From Pelagophyceae sp. CCMP2097 (Eukaryota; Sar; Pelagophyceae), in contig MU657210.1 in the NCBI GenBank assembly GCA_026770575.1, forward strand, positions 212,375 to 276,374: DNA of 64,000 nucleotides, given 5' to 3'. This document shows positions 1 to 11,078 of the stretch, piece after piece. The notes beneath the pieces are model-generated. The model worked only from the letters and a program-made list of their open reading frames with translations. It had not been told where the DNA came from and did no database searches. Numbering within the stretch: the first letter of the stretch is position 1; the number at the start of each line of letters is the position of its first letter. The translations under genes and the position numbers were made by a program.

Positions 1-1
1 C

Positions 2-196
2 TGGAATGAGCCCGGGCCGGCAGTCCGGTGGGCCCAGTCGGACTTCGACGCCTTGGCGCTCTCGGCGACATTGGCCCAAACGGGCTTCGACATGGCCGCG
101 CCGCGGGGCTTCATCGCAACGCAGCGCAAGCCAGGGCCTGGTGAGAGGTTATGGCTCCATCCGGACCGTTTATGGGCTCCTTTAATGTCCGTTTAA
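2..196 (+). CDS. C-terminal end of an upstream gene (partial)
   Basis: An open frame runs from the window edge (codon at 2-4) to TAA at 194-196, giving 64 residues with no start codon. The composition looks coding (VRWAQSDFDALALS, then GFIATQRKPGPGERLWL) and unlike the arginine-rich shadow frames around it. I cannot name a family from this fragment. It is probably the last exon of a plus-strand gene that begins left of the window. An acceptor could lie anywhere before the window, so the true exon start is unknown. Confidence 0.45.
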   Translation, partial: WNEPGPAVRWAQSDFDALALSATLAQTGFDMAAPRGFIATQRKPGPGERLWLHPDRLWAPLMSV

Positions 197-399
197 TGAC
201 CGTTGGGAGCTAACTAACTAGATTTTTGAGGTGAACGTCAATGTGTCATGTTGCGGCCCACAGTTTTTTCCCCACCCCCTTGGTCTTTTGTTCAAACTTT
301 TGTTCAAAACGTGTTTGGCGAAGGCGGGAGCACGTTCGACTTTTGCCGACGGGAGCCAGAGTCCGCGGCCGGCGAGCGCTGCGGCGCTCGGGTCGGGCC

Positions 400-1357
400 A
401 TGGCCGACGCGGGCGCCGAGGCAGCGCTGCACCACATGGAGCGCGCGAATCGCGCGTGCGTATCCACGCGTTTGCCGCAGGGAACTGTCAAACGGACAAG
501 GGGTCCCCCGGCGGGACTTTGGCGCTCTAGGCTACGGCAGCGGCAGCGGCTCCTGGAGGCGGACCTCGTCGAGGCGCAGCTGCAGCTGCTGCAGAGCGAC
601 GAGCAATGGCGCAAGCGCTTCGCCGCGGCGTGCGGCGCCGACTCTGCGGCGCTCACGGCGCAGCTCGACGAGGCTCGGGTGGCGCTGCGCGAGGCAACCG
701 ACGGCGCGGGGCGCACCGAGGCGCGGCTCCGCGCGACGAACGACCGCCTCCGGGGCGAGCGCGTCGACGCCGGCCGCCGCCTACACGACCTCGGCCTCCG
801 ACTCGAAATCGCGGAGCATAAGGTGCGCCCGGACGCGTCGCAGAGGAGGCGCTTCATTGGCGCCGCGCGCTTCATCGACGGCGCAGGCGGCCTCGGAGCA
901 CGCGGCGACGTCGGACGCGGCGGTGGGCTTCCAGGCGGCGCTGCGGCGCGAGCGCGCCACGCGGGCCGACGGCGCCGAGGCGCGGCGGCGCGAGCGCGCG
1001 AGCCTCGACGGCCTCCGCGCAGCGGCGAAACGCAATGTCGCGGACGCGCGGCGGCGCGCGGCCGAGTCCGCCGCCGCCGCCGCAAACGCGGAGAAGCTCC
1101 CGGACGATGTCGCCGCCTTTGACGCTGTGCCCTTCCCCTTCGACGCGCTCGACGACATCTTCGGCGCACCGCCGCCGCGCTCGGCGGACGACGAGCGACG
1201 ACGCCAGGCACCGCCGAGGCGAGGGGCCGCCGACGAACCCTTTGCGGCAAGAGGCGCTCGGGGGCGAGACACCATCTCCTCCGCCTCGTCCTCGTCGCTG
1301 TCGCTGTCCGGCAGCGACGAGCCCGAGGCGCAGCCGCACGACCGAGCAACGCAGTAA
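400..1357 (+). CDS. coiled-coil protein, 3 exons
   Basis: Model: exons 400-455, 531-822 and 887-1357. The intron at 456-530 (75 nt, GTGCGT...TAG) keeps the frame. The intron at 823-886 (64 nt, GTGCGC...GCAG) moves the frame exactly as the next exon needs, so total length is divisible by three (272 residues). The middle third is a charged alpha-helical region (RQRLLEADLVEAQLQLL, then LDEARVALREATDGAGR) with coiled-coil heptads. A second helical stretch is ALRRERATRADGAEARR. The C-terminus is Ser/Asp-rich (SSASSSSLSLSGSDEPE). No enzymatic domain is visible and I do not recognise a family. The ATG at 400 was chosen because upstream ATGs in this frame read through unlikely sequence. Confidence 0.6.
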
Positions 1358-1664
1358 CAACGTTTTGCAAAAGTACCGCGCAATCCGCGTTCCAGATACC
1401 GCCTCGGGCGTCTCGGCACACTAGTGCGAGAGGGGCTCGTTACCATGCTTCTCGGTGCGGCATGCCAAAGGACAAACCAGATGGGTCCTCGCGAGGCGAC
1501 GCGCCTCGCGGGGCCGCCTCGCTGCGGCTTGGCCCCAAGCTAAAAGTGCAAACGTTGCCGACGTCGACTGCATCCGAGTCGGAAGGTGACTGACCATACC
1601 CCGGACGTGGGCCTTCCAAAGACGCAGGGGCTTGTTTACGATCCATACTCTTTTGCCTGGGGCA
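1358..1664. other. intergenic, no gene seen
   Basis: This is the spacer between two convergent genes, the coiled-coil protein and the RRM-RAP gene. The open frames here are short and arginine-rich, typical of shadows in GC-rich DNA. I see no RNA gene or repeat. Confidence 0.5.
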
Positions 1665-3042
1665 TCATGGTGCGAAAGTAATCGTCGTGGTCGGGCTCGA
1701 CCGCAGCGCGTCCCATTCAAAGTGCGGCACGCGGACCACGTCCCACCCCAGGCCGCGAAGCAGCCGCTCTTTGGCCTTGGACTTGCCGTCGAGCACGCGG
1801 AAGGCACCAACAAGATAGTGCGTCGGGCCGTCGAACTCGACGGCGACCTTCGAGGCCGGCTGCGCCATGTCGAGGCTGATGCCTTCGGCGGTGACGTGCT
1901 CGAATTCGTGCGCCCAGCCGATGCGGGAGAGCGCCGTCGAGACTCCGTGCTGCGATCGAGATGGCTTCGGCTCTGAGCAGAGGTACGCCGCGCGAAGCTC
2001 GGCCTTGTGCCGGCTCAAAAGTGCAGTCAGTGGGAGCTGCGGTGCCTCCAGTTTGAGGTACATGGAGACTTGGTGCAACTGAGACAGTTCCTTGCGATTG
2101 AACTCATCGATCTTCGCTCCGATGCTCAAAGCAAGCGCATCGAACAGCGCCGGCGCCGCGACGCCCGCCGTCGCATACGCCCACACGGTGTTCGCGAGGT
2201 CTTGCAGGTCGAACGTCGCAATCTTCTTTGATGATTCTACAGCGACCGCCTCGAACAGCGCCGGCGCCTCGATGCCCACTGTCGCATAGGCCCAAACCAT
2301 GTTTGCGAGGTTTTGCGGGTTGAACGTCGCGATCTTCTTAGGTGCCTCCGCGGCAACCGCCTCGAACAGCGCCGGCGCCTCGACGTTGCCAATCTTGGCA
2401 ATGTCCCAGCACGTATTCGCGAAGTTCCGAGATTCCCACTGTTTGGAATCATTGATGATGCTCGACGTCGCGCGGTCCACCAACTTTTGCAGGAGCGGCC
2501 GGGATGACTTTCCGAAAGAGCGGCTGAGAGCTCCGAGGCGGTGGAGCGACGTGGCAAAGTTGACGTAGTTGAAATCGGTGCCCTTGTCCTCGAAGAGCCT
2601 CGAAGAGCGAAAGGATATCGGCGGTGGTCTCGCTCAGAACGAGCTGCTCGTTGATGGCGATTGCTGCTCCGGTGGCGGACCGTCGTGGCTCGTTGGATTT
2701 TTTTGGAGCCACTGCTTTGCCGCCGGAACGCTGCGGCTGTTTCGTGGACGTCGTTGGAGCGCGCGCCTTGTTGGAAGTCGCGAGTCCCACTGCGATCTTG
2801 CGGCCGCCCACCATCGAACCGTCCATCGCACGGCGCGCGGCGTCGCACTCCGTCGCCTGGACGATCACAAAGGCGAGTCCGCGCGACCAGCCCGTCTCGC
2901 GGTCGACGAGGACGCGGACGTCGCCCACGGCGCACACGGGCTCGAACGCGCGGCGCACGTCGTCCGCCGTGGCGTCAAAGGGCAGGTTGCGCACGCACAG
3001 GTCTTTGACCTTCAACCCGAGGACCGCACCCTCGCGAGCCAT
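1665..3042 (-). CDS. RRM plus OPR-like repeats plus RAP domain protein, frameshifted by a 10-nt duplication
   Basis: The N-terminus (ATG at 3042) is an RNA recognition motif with RNP2 (LCVRNL) and RNP1 (RGLAFVIV), residues about 10-85. A Lys/Ser/Pro-rich linker follows. After position about 2610 the coding frame changes. It then carries about four helical repeats of the NLANMVWAYATVGI type and ends in a RAP domain (VAVEFDGPTHYL, then KERLLRGLGWDVVRVPHFEW). RAP proteins of this build act on organelle RNA in algae, apicomplexans and animals. An organellar RNA-processing role is therefore inferred. The frame change coincides with two adjacent copies of CCTCGAAGAG (2588-2607). Without one copy the two halves read as one uninterrupted protein. 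Either this is an assembly or allele artefact, or the gene is broken. Confidence 0.8.
2588..2607. repeat. 10-nt tandem duplication inside the RRM-RAP gene
   Basis: CCTCGAAGAG occurs twice back to back (2588-2597 and 2598-2607). Ten bases is not a multiple of three. The duplication sits exactly where the RRM-side frame stops matching the repeat-side frame. It is far too short to be an intron. Confidence 0.9.
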
Positions 3043-3234
3043 CGCCAGGAGGAGGCCGAGGATCGAACGAGGCCTCGCGAGCGCTCTAGTCGGTCCCTAG
3101 TAGGCCTGTGGACTGCCAGCTACAGCCTGACTCAGTGAGTGTTCAACAAAAAGTTTAGCGATTACTGAGAGTGCGCCCCGGCGTCGTCAAAGCGCGCGAA
3201 TCTCGAGGCCGTCCTCGAGGGGTGCCTTTGAGCC

Positions 3235-4864
3235 ATGTCGGAGTTCCCGGCCGGCGCGAGGACGCTGCTGGTGACGCACGAGAAATGCGCCGGCCATCAC
3301 ATCCGCCATCATCCGTAAGAGACGCGGAGCGCGCCGGAACGACCCCTGGTCAGAGTGCACGGAGAATCTTGGGAGAGCCATTTTTGCCCGGCGGATCCGC
3401 GCCCCGACAGCCCTCTCGCCAGGGAGCAGCCGCGGCGCGTGCAGCGCATCGAGCAGGCGGTCTTGGCTGCGTTCCCCGCGGGGCTCGTGCACGTGTCCGA
3501 CGCGCCCGCCGCCCCTCTCGAGTCGATCCGGCGGTTCCACACGCCCGCGCACGTCGCTCAGATCCTCGACCTCTGCGCCTCGTGCGAGGTTGCGGCGAAG
3601 AAGCCCTTTGACGTGCAGGGCAAGAGGCAAAAGGCCGTCCGTAACATTGACGACGACACATCCGTCATGTGCGCTGCGCCTCGCCCAAGGCCGACAAGAA
3701 CCAGGCCCGCGCAGGTCACAGAGCCGCGAGGCGGCGCTTCGCGCAGTGGGCGGCGCGCTGCGGTGCGTCGATGCCGTCTTGCGAGGCGAGGTGCAAAACG
3801 CCTTTGCCTGTGTCCGGCCGCCGGGCCACCACGCCACGCCCGGCAAAGCCATGGGCTTTTGCCTTTTCAACAACGTCGCAATCGCCGCTTTGCACGCGCG
3901 GGTAGAGCACGGCGTGAAGAAGATTGCCATCGTCGACGTCGACGTCCACCACGGCAACGGCACAGAAGCCGGCTTTGCAGCAGACGCGGACCTGCTCTAC
4001 GCCTCGTACCATCAGTACGGCAACGAGTGAGGCACTCGCCCGCGTCGCGTACGGAGTCGGAGCGACGCTTGTGGCGCAGGTTTTACCCGGAGACGGGCCC
4101 GGCGTCGTTCAAGGGCTGCGGCAACGTTATCAACATCCCGCTCAAACGCGGCGACGGCTCCAAGCACGTGCGCGCCGCCTTCGAAAACACCATCCTCCCC
4201 GCCCTCCGAAAGTTCGAGCCCGAGCTCGAAACGCCCGGCGTCCCGGCGGGGAGCCCTCGGCCCTGCGGACGCGGGCCGTGGGAGGCCCTGTGACGTTTTC
4301 GGCAGGTTTTGATCTCGCTCGGCTTTGACGCTCTCACGGCGGATCCCATCGGCGGCCTGCAGTTGTCATCCGATGACTACGGCTGGATGACGGCGCAGCT
4401 CTGCGCGGTGAGCGCCGCGTCGGTCTTCAGGCAACCCGGACACGGGCATGACGCTTCGCACCGAGGGTTCGCGCTAGGTGGCCCAGGACGGCCGCGTCGT
4501 CTCCGTGCTCGAGGGCGGGTACGACCTCAACGCCATCTCCGCCGCGGCCGTGGAGCACGTCCGCGCCCTCATCGCCGCCGCCGGCGGGGCCGCCGCGCCA
4601 TCCGAGGCCGTTCCAAAGGCCGCGCCGGAAGCCGTTCCAAAGGCGCCGGACGTCGTCTGGGAGGACCACGGCATCGACTCTGACGACGGCGCCGAGCGGA
4701 AGTCGGACGGCGCCCGGCGAGAGCCGGACGGCGGCCTCAGCAGCGGCGAGTCGTGGGGCTCGGGAGACTACCCCGACTCCGACGCCACCACCGAGCCCAC
4801 CGCCGCCGCCGAGCCGCCGAGCCTCGACGGCCTCTCGCTGCACCCCAGCCGCAAGAGCGACTAA
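3235..4864 (+). CDS. histone deacetylase, class II-like, 6 exons
   Basis: Removes acetyl groups from lysines of histones or other proteins; zinc enzyme. Model: exons 3235-3314, 3423-3668, 3715-4026, 4080-4239, 4306-4407 and 4478-4864. All introns are GT-AG, 46-108 nt, and the sum gives 428 residues. Visible motifs in order: the N-terminal HHPEQPRRVQ signature; the catalytic histidine pair in RPPGHHATPGKAMGFCLFNN (near residue 147); zinc ligands in VDVDVHHGNGTE (near 184) and LGFDAL (near 272); and the terminal SVLEGGYDL. These are the class II/HdaH-type landmarks. After the domain comes an acidic Ser/Asp tail (about 90 residues) of unknown role. The fourth intron has a weak donor (GTCCCG), so its exact edge is less sure. 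The gene is convergent with the Rel-like gene downstream. Confidence 0.92.
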
Positions 4865-4958
4865 GCCCTGATCTTTCGAGCAGGAGCGCGTCTGGGACGT
4901 TCCGTGTTACTGGGCGTTGATGGGACGTCTGAGACGTCTTATGGCTCGCGGCGGGATG

Positions 4959-7014
4959 TTAGCAGAGTTTTATGCTGACGACGAGGCACGCGCCGCGGTC
5001 GGAGCAAGAGGCGTTGCAAGTTGGACCTATCGGCGCGGTCGACGGCGCGCGCCCGTGTGCCGCGCGCCTCCGACGGCGCGTCTCCCCCGGGTCTCTTTTC
5101 GACTGTTGCCATGTCCGACGCGGCGCCTTACTGTCCAAGACGTAGACGTTGCTCGGGTCCGCTTGGCAGTCCGTTTCCAGAAAGTCTCGTACAAAGGCGT
5201 TTGAGTGTGGTCTCCTCGTGCGGTGCTCGCGTAGGTGGAGGGGCACGATACCCGCGAATAAAGCGATGCCGTTGCTCAAGAGCCTGTCGTGGCCCACCGA
5301 ACGCAGCCGCTGCAGCACGCAGCACTGTACGCAGGGCAGCGCCGACGCGAACCAGAGACACCACCAGCCCTCGACGTCCTCGGCGGAAGTGGGCTTGCCC
5401 GAGCTGCCGTCCATGCCTTCCACGCCGACTTTGGCGCCGAGGAACCGGCGGCCCAGCGGCGACGCGGCGGACCGCGGCGGCTGCGTCGTCACGACGGCGC
5501 CGTCCGGCTGGACGCGGCCGCGCCGCGTCGGCGACGACTCGGCGACGGCGGCCTCTGCAGCCGCCGCCGCGACGGCGGCAATGGCTGCGGCGGCTGCGGC
5601 GGCAGCATGCTGCGGCGTCTCCATGAGGTTTTGGACGCTCGGCCGGCGCTCGAGGAGCCGGCCGGTGCTCGGCGTGCGCTCGAGGAGCTGGCCAACGCCG
5701 CGGCCTAAAAGATCGGATCGCAACGTCTCAGAGCAACGCGGTACATACCAGAGCCGAGTCTTGCGAGCGTCTCGAGCACGGCGCGGCCGTCGGCGTACGC
5801 GTCGCTGCCACCGGGGCCCGCGCCGCCGGCGCCCTCGGTGCAGTCTCGCGCCTCGAGCAGGCTGGCGTGGACGATGAGGACCTCGCAGAGGTGCCGGTGC
5901 GGGTCGCCTAGTTTAAGCTGTCGCGGTTGAAAGGCGCCGTTGACGGACGCTGCATTTTGCTGGCGAGGCGGACATTGAGCAATATATCTGCCCAGCCTCG
6001 GGCCGTCGGGTTGGCCCATCTGTCCTCGCCGCGGACGACGACGAGTTGGTCGCAGTACGCCAGCGCGTTAAACGCGCGCGCCATGGCCGCCTTCGACTCG
6101 CACACAAAGGCGCAGCGCACGACGTCGACGATGCTACACGCGCCGCTCGGCGCCGCCGCCGCCTTTTCCACGCAGCGAGACAGGGCCTTGAGCGGCGCCG
6201 TGCGCAGCGCCACGTCCTCGGCGGCACGCGACATTGGCTTCATGGGCGCCCGCGGCGAGGACGGCGGCGCGCGCGGCGACCCGCTCGGAGCGCGCGCGGC
6301 GCCCGCGGCGTTTGGCAGTATGGACGCCATGCATTCGTTGAACCCGGGGAGCACCTCTGCTGCGTGCGTGTACAGCATGGCCACGTCGCCCGTGATCTGC
6401 CGAACCTGGCCGCCGGAGAAGATGCGCGCCTCGCGCGCCACGAACGTATCCAACGACGGGCCTACGCCGACGCCCGTCGGACGCCCGTCGAAAAGCGGAG
6501 ACCCGGTCGAATGTGGCTCACCTTCCTCGAGGTCGGCGTCGCGCTTGGCGGCGGCGTAGGCGTCGCGATCGTCGTCGCCGGACGTGCGCGCAAAGTCGCG
6601 GAGCTCGGCCACGCGGCCCCGCGCCCGATCCTTCCTTTCGTCGAGGAGCCTCTTCAGCGCCGCTTCCGCTGGCCGCAGCGCCGCCAGCGCGTCGGGGTGC
6701 CACGAGCCGGCGGCGGCGAGTTTCGCGCCGAGCGTGTCGAGCGCCAGGCGCGCGGGTCCAAACGCGCGGTCCTCGACCGGCCGCGTCGGCTGCGGCCGTG
6801 GCGAAGTCCGCGGCGCCTGCGAAGTCTGCGGCGCCTGCGGCGACTGCGGCGACTGCGGCAACAGCGGCGACAGCGGCGACAGCGGCGACTGCGGCCGCGG
6901 CGAAGCCTGCTGCGACTGCGGCCGCGGCGAGGTTTGCCGCGGCGGCGGCCGCGGCGAAGGTGGCGGCGAGGCGGCAACCATGGCCGCCGGCGGCGCGACG
7001 GCACCGCGTGGCAT
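4959..7014 (-). CDS. Pro-rich protein with Rel/Spo-like fold domain, 3 exons
   Basis: Model: exons 7014-5974, 5917-5749 and 5704-4959 (minus). Introns are 56 and 44 nt, and the sum is divisible by three (651 residues). The first about 75 residues are PQSP/SPRPQ low complexity. A middle helical region follows. From about residue 275 there is a compact domain: APLKALSRCVEKAAAAP, IVDVVRCAFVCES, VVVRGEDRWANPTARGW, DILLN, then HRHLCEVLIVHASLLEAR. The order (I.DvvR, vvR.kDRf.nPt..GwrDillN, CEvQivH) resembles Rel/Spo-type nucleotidyltransferase cores, as found in many protist proteins of unknown function. Whether (p)ppGpp-type chemistry is possible cannot be judged here. The tail has an Ala run and a Cys-rich hydrophobic stretch (WWCLWFASALPCVQCC). 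Start ATG 7014; a second ATG lies 11 codons downstream. Confidence 0.65.
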
Positions 7015-7175
7015 GGAACGCAACCCCCCGACGGGGGTACTCTCGACGTCGGATCGATATCGGGTTTCTGGACTTTCTTTCGACGAAACACGCGGAAAGT
7101 TGAACGTCATATGGTCAGGGGTAACCAATGTGTTCAACTTGAGCCTCCATGTCAGTGTCACTGCTCGTCCACTTC

Positions 7176-7187
7176 TAGGAATTCCTA
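7176..7187. repeat. dispersed palindrome TAGGAATTCCTA, copy 1
   Basis: Exact 12-nt palindrome in the AT-richer spacer between two divergent genes. Further exact copies lie at 39773, 46245 and 58842. Confidence 0.85.
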
Positions 7188-7341
7188 TCGTGCGCAGTTT
7201 GCATTTCAGTCTCGTTACGGAATACAAATAAATTCGACGAACGCAAATAGGCAACTAATTATTTCGCAACTATGCATCGACTGGCCCTTCGTAAACCTTC
7301 TAGCTTATAGTTTCTCCGAGGTGACGGAGACGGGCGTGTGC

Positions 7342-8233
7342 ATGGGCGCCCGGGCCGTGGTCATGTTCGCGCCGCCGAACCTCCAGGCGTACGTCAATGA
7401 GCGGACGCGCACCGAGCTTCAGCAGTTCGTCGGCGCGGAGCGCGCGGCGGGCCTCGGCGACGGCTCTGCGGGCAAGACGGCTCTGCGGCGCCGGCGCAAG
7501 TGCGCCGCTTTGAGCACACGAAGGCGTCGACCGCGGAGTTCGTGACGGGCGCTATTGCGCGGGCCGACGCGGCGGCGACGGAGCTCGGACGCTCTCTCCG
7601 AAAACGGCGGCAAAAGTGCTACATGACCAACCGGACCGGGACGTGGTACGCACTGGAGAGGTCGTCGCTGCTTTCCAGGCCCGGCACGCGCGCGCAGCCG
7701 CGGGCCGCGCATCCGCGCGGGCGAAACTCGAGACGCTGCCGGTGTCTGACGAGCGGCCGGCGGTCGCATCAAACTTGTCCGACTTGTTCCCGCTGGGCAG
7801 TTTCAACTCCAAGGAAAAGATCTGCGCGGAGCTGACTGCACGTGGCGTGTCGTGGTCGGTGGACGACCCTTGGCTTGAGAAAGAGACGAATATCGGCCTC
7901 AAGTTCAAGCAGAAGCTCAAGGTACGTTCTTCGCCCACGGTCGTAAAACCGGAATCGTCAAGAGGCTCGGGGACTCCTGGAACGCCCTCGTCAGAGGCGC
8001 GGGGGAGCCGGGGACGTTTTCGTGGCGAAAAATGCCCGAAATTCCGTCACGGACGCCTTCCATCGTAGGCGCTCCCCGACGTCGTGACTGATCCCGCCTC
8101 GAAAAAGAGCTTCTTGAAGCGCCTCGGGCCCTCATGGGAGGAGGACGACGCGGACGAGGACCACGCCGAGCGATTCTTGGCCGCTGACGACGTGAATCAG
8201 TTCGGTGAAAACGACGGCGAGGCGCTGGAGTGA
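7342..8233 (+). CDS. unidentified gene, exon structure only partly resolved
   Basis: Coding-like segments: an ATG at 7342 opening MGARAVVMFAPPNLQ and continuing to about 7498; a segment about 7500-7615 in another frame (FEHTKASTAEFVTG); a segment about 7661-7921 (DLFPLGSFNSKEKICAEL, WSVDDPWLEKETN); and a final exon 8069-8233 ending E-A-L-E-stop. The intron at 7922-8068 (GTACGT...GTAG, 147 nt) fits well. The joins before 7661 do not close in frame with any GT-AG pair I can find. Either a base error or an unusual junction is present there. No family is recognised. The C-terminus is acidic. It is transcribed divergently from the Rel-like gene. Confidence 0.45.
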
Positions 8234-9011
8234 CCGCCACATAGGCACCATGCCGTAATTTGTAAAGAGATCGATACGGGATGCTCTCATGGGTCCGAGG
8301 ACCGTATAAAAACCTTAGGGTTCTGGGTTAGGCGCATGGTTGACGAGAAAATAGCAGGCGGAGGCTCAAAAGCTATACCGATCGATTCACCAAACTCTAC
8401 TCTTTAAGTACCAGTTTTACGACACGACGTCCATCCTATGGACCCAACGACAGCACCTGCAGCTTCAAATAGCCCGTCCCGAGACCCCGCCGACGAGGAA
8501 GTAGCGAAATGTGTCCGACAAAAAAATCGCAAATCGGACCGGGAAGCCGCAACGCCGCGCGGATCTCCCCCAAAGAAGGTGCAGGGCTCTATACCTAGGT
8601 CTAATGAACGTATAGAACCCTTAGGGTTCTAGATCCGTGACCTGGAAGACCGTCATCTAGAGTCGACCACACGCAAGATAGTTTGATAAAGTTTAAGAAA
8701 CCGAGGATAATTTCGGTTGCATTTTCTATCGAGCTTTCAGAGCCTGCTTGCTAGATTTAATTTGCACTCCGCTTAACGAGTTGCGCACGATAACTTCCCG
8801 CACACACCCACGACGCGCGTCGCGTAATAAGCAGACCCCCCCTTTTTCTCTTTGTCACTACTCGTCCACGCCGTGCTCGTCCACGACACGCGTCGCGTAA
8901 GCCTTCCCCGGCGTGGACTGGAGCGGGACCCCGAAACTGGTGGCCCGAGACCCCTTGTTGGGACCCAGGAGCCTTCGAGAACGGGCGATGCGCACTTTTG
9001 GCGCAACTTCG
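8234..9011. other. AT-richer intergenic stretch, no convincing gene
   Basis: This 780-nt spacer is clearly less GC-rich than the genes. One 64-codon open frame (8438-8632) has low-complexity polar composition and no neighbours in phase, so I do not call it. The stretch contains two copies of a CTTAGGGTTCT motif (near 8313 and 8619). I see no tRNA and no clear terminator signal. Confidence 0.5.
8613..8631. repeat. palindrome TAGAACCC-TTA-GGGTTCTA
   Basis: Perfect 8-nt inverted repeat with a 3-nt centre. A half-similar motif (CCTTAGGGTTCT) lies about 300 nt upstream near 8313. Function unknown. Confidence 0.7.
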
Positions 9012-10579
9012 TTAGGGTCGTATGCTATCGGTCGGGTCGGTTTCGAGGTAGACGAAGAGGGCCAGGATGTACCTTCGCCCCTCTGTGATTGGCGCGCCGC
9101 CGTGTCGAAGCGAAGAAGAAAACGCGACAGCGTGGCCGACGCCGCAACCCAGCGTGCTTCCAGAGGCCTCGAAGAAGACGCCGCCGCCTTGGAAGTCTTC
9201 AGCAGCGTTTAGAGCGAGCGTGACGGAAAACGTAGCTTGGTCCTGGTGCACCGGCAGCTCCGACTGGCCTCCTAAAGCGTCGTAGCGCACGACAAAGGCG
9301 TCGTGGATGCGCAGTTTCGCAACGTCGGCGCAGAAGAGTCTGGCGAGGAGCGGGAAGAGGGCTTTTTCGAGCCACGCGTTGACCAAAGCAACTGCATCCG
9401 GCTCCAAATCGCAGACGGCGACGTCCGTCGTCGGCACCGCGCCGTGGCGCGCCGTCGACCAGCCGCCGCGCAACAGAGCGTGCGCCTCCGCAAAGGCGAC
9501 GAGTTTAGAGCACTCGCTCTCGGGCACGACCGTCTGCAGGCCTTGCGTGCGGAAGATGCCAGGCCCGCACGATTGCACCTCGACTGTGGCGGACTTTGTC
9601 CAAAGTGCGGCGCCCGATTCGGGGTAGTACGAGTGGCGCTTGCGGACCTCTGTCCGGAGCCTGAACGCGGAAACCGTCTCCAAGTGCGCCGTCGCCTTTG
9701 CGCCGTCAAATAACGCCACGTACGCCGCCGTGTGGTCGTCTAAATGCAGCAAAGACACACCCAAATTGTACCACGCGTCGGCCAGGGTCGCACCCGCGCC
9801 CGCCGCGGGCAGCGCCGACGCCGCCCGGCCCGAGAGCAGGCATATAGCAGAGCGCAGCGCCGCCGCCGCCGTCGCGTGCTCGCCGAGGAGCGAGAGCGCC
9901 GCCGCCCGCGCGCATCGTATCGCCGCCCGGAGCGCCTCGGCGTCGTCCGGTGCGTCGTTGTCTTCGTCGTCCGCCTCGTCAAGGTCGCCCTCGGCCGCGG
10001 CGCAGGCTATCAAAGCGCGCTGCGCCATGCCGGCGGCGGCGCAGGCGCAGGCGAGGGCGAGGTTGGACTTCGCGCGCTCGCTGGCGCCGCCGCTCATCGC
10101 CGCGGCGAGGCGCAGCGACCGCACAGCCGAGCCATGGTCGCCGCGCGCCGCCGCCGCGCAGGCAGCCGCGCGCTCCGCGTCGACGGTGTCGCCTACGTAG
10201 CCGATGCCGGCGGTCGACCGGGAGCCCGCGTCTGACGGCCGCGATCCCCCGGCCTTCCGCTCGCGACTGCGTGTGCATCGACATGCCGGAAGTTCCAGGT
10301 GACTGTTCCAGGTCTTGCGGCCGTCGGGCGCAGGGGCTCGCCGTCGCAGCGTAGCGTCATTGCGGCCATGAGGTGGCCGCCGCGGAGGCTCCTCTTGTGC
10401 GGCGCGCGCGCGATGACGCGCCGCGGCGTGGCTTTCGGCTGCATCACCACCGCGGCCTGCCTCGCGACCGCCTGCCTCGCCTTCGACGATGCTGCCTGCT
10501 CCGAGTCGTCGTCGGAAGAGGCCGCTGCAAAGTCGGCAGCGACGCCGCAAAGCCAACCCAAATCCTCCACAGCCGCCAT
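9012..10579 (-). CDS. TPR-like region plus 2-oxoglutarate/Fe(II) oxygenase (prolyl 4-hydroxylase type)
   Basis: Hydroxylates a protein or small-molecule target using 2-oxoglutarate, O2 and Fe(II); substrate unknown. Model: exon 1 10579-10237, intron 10193-10236 (44 nt, GTCAGA...GTAG), exon 2 10192-9012; 507 residues. Residues about 115-290 are Ala-rich helical pairs, including a TPR-like unit (LADAWYNLGVSLLHLDDH). The C-terminal domain has the iron triad as HQD (LPVHQDQATFSVTLALN) and the distal His in SLRHGG. The 2-oxoglutarate-binding Arg is in EGRRYILALFVY. A double-stranded beta-helix spacing GGGVFFE...GVGHAVAFSS lies between. The start is uncertain: an in-frame ATG exists further upstream at 10699. 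Confidence 0.82.
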
Positions 10580-11036
10580 GCGACGGCGCCCACGGCGCCC
10601 ACGGCAGCGATCCAAGCGACCCAAGCGACCCAAGGAGCGCTCGACCGAGTCGACCTGCCTCGCGATGCCTCGACCGCAACGGGTTTTTCCTTTCGCCAAA
10701 ATGTTCCTTTCGCCAAAAGTAATGCAAGTTCACGCCGACCGTGCCAGTGTCGACGTCGGTGTCTTTGAGTCTTGACCTCTGGCCAGAGCCAGCACGCGTG
10801 CACCTCTCGTGTGATGGTTTCGCGGCCGGCGGATGCGGCGAAGTGGTGCCTCTTGGGCGCCGCCGTCGCGGCGCTGTCGGCGCTGTACGCGGAGAGGCAG
10901 CGGCGCGCGTTGAACGTAAGCCCGCGCAGGAGCCTCGCGCGTATACCGACGCAGCAACGTCGCAGGCGAGCGCCGCGCAGGACGACGACGACGGGCCCGA
11001 CGACGGTGACACCTTTGGCCGCGTCCCGGGGCGCCT

Positions 11037-11074
11037 CGTATAGCATATCCTGGGACGTCTCGTATAGCATATCC
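11037..11074. repeat. 24-nt-period direct repeat just upstream of the TTD14-like start
   Basis: CGTATAGCATATCC occurs at 11037-11050 and again at 11061-11074, four bases before the ATG at 11079. It lies in the short spacer between divergent genes, so it is part of the 5' leader or core promoter. Confidence 0.7.
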
Positions 11075-11078
11075 CAAG

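Noticed and set aside
246..1421. 391-codon minus-strand open frame opposite the first coiled-coil gene
   Set aside because: Arginine/proline-rich shadow frame produced by GC-rich third positions; the plus-strand exons have coherent splice phases and helical composition.
6046..7545. 499-codon plus-strand open frame
   Set aside because: It is antisense to the Rel-like gene, rich in RRLRR runs, and shows no domain; the minus-strand model closes in frame over two introns.
8313..8631. Telomere-like TTAGGGTT motifs
   Set aside because: Only two short, non-tandem occurrences; a telomeric or interstitial array would need consecutive units.
8438..8632. 64-codon open frame in the 8.2-9.0 kb spacer
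   Set aside because: Polar low-complexity composition, no splice partners and no motif; consistent with chance in AT-richer DNA.
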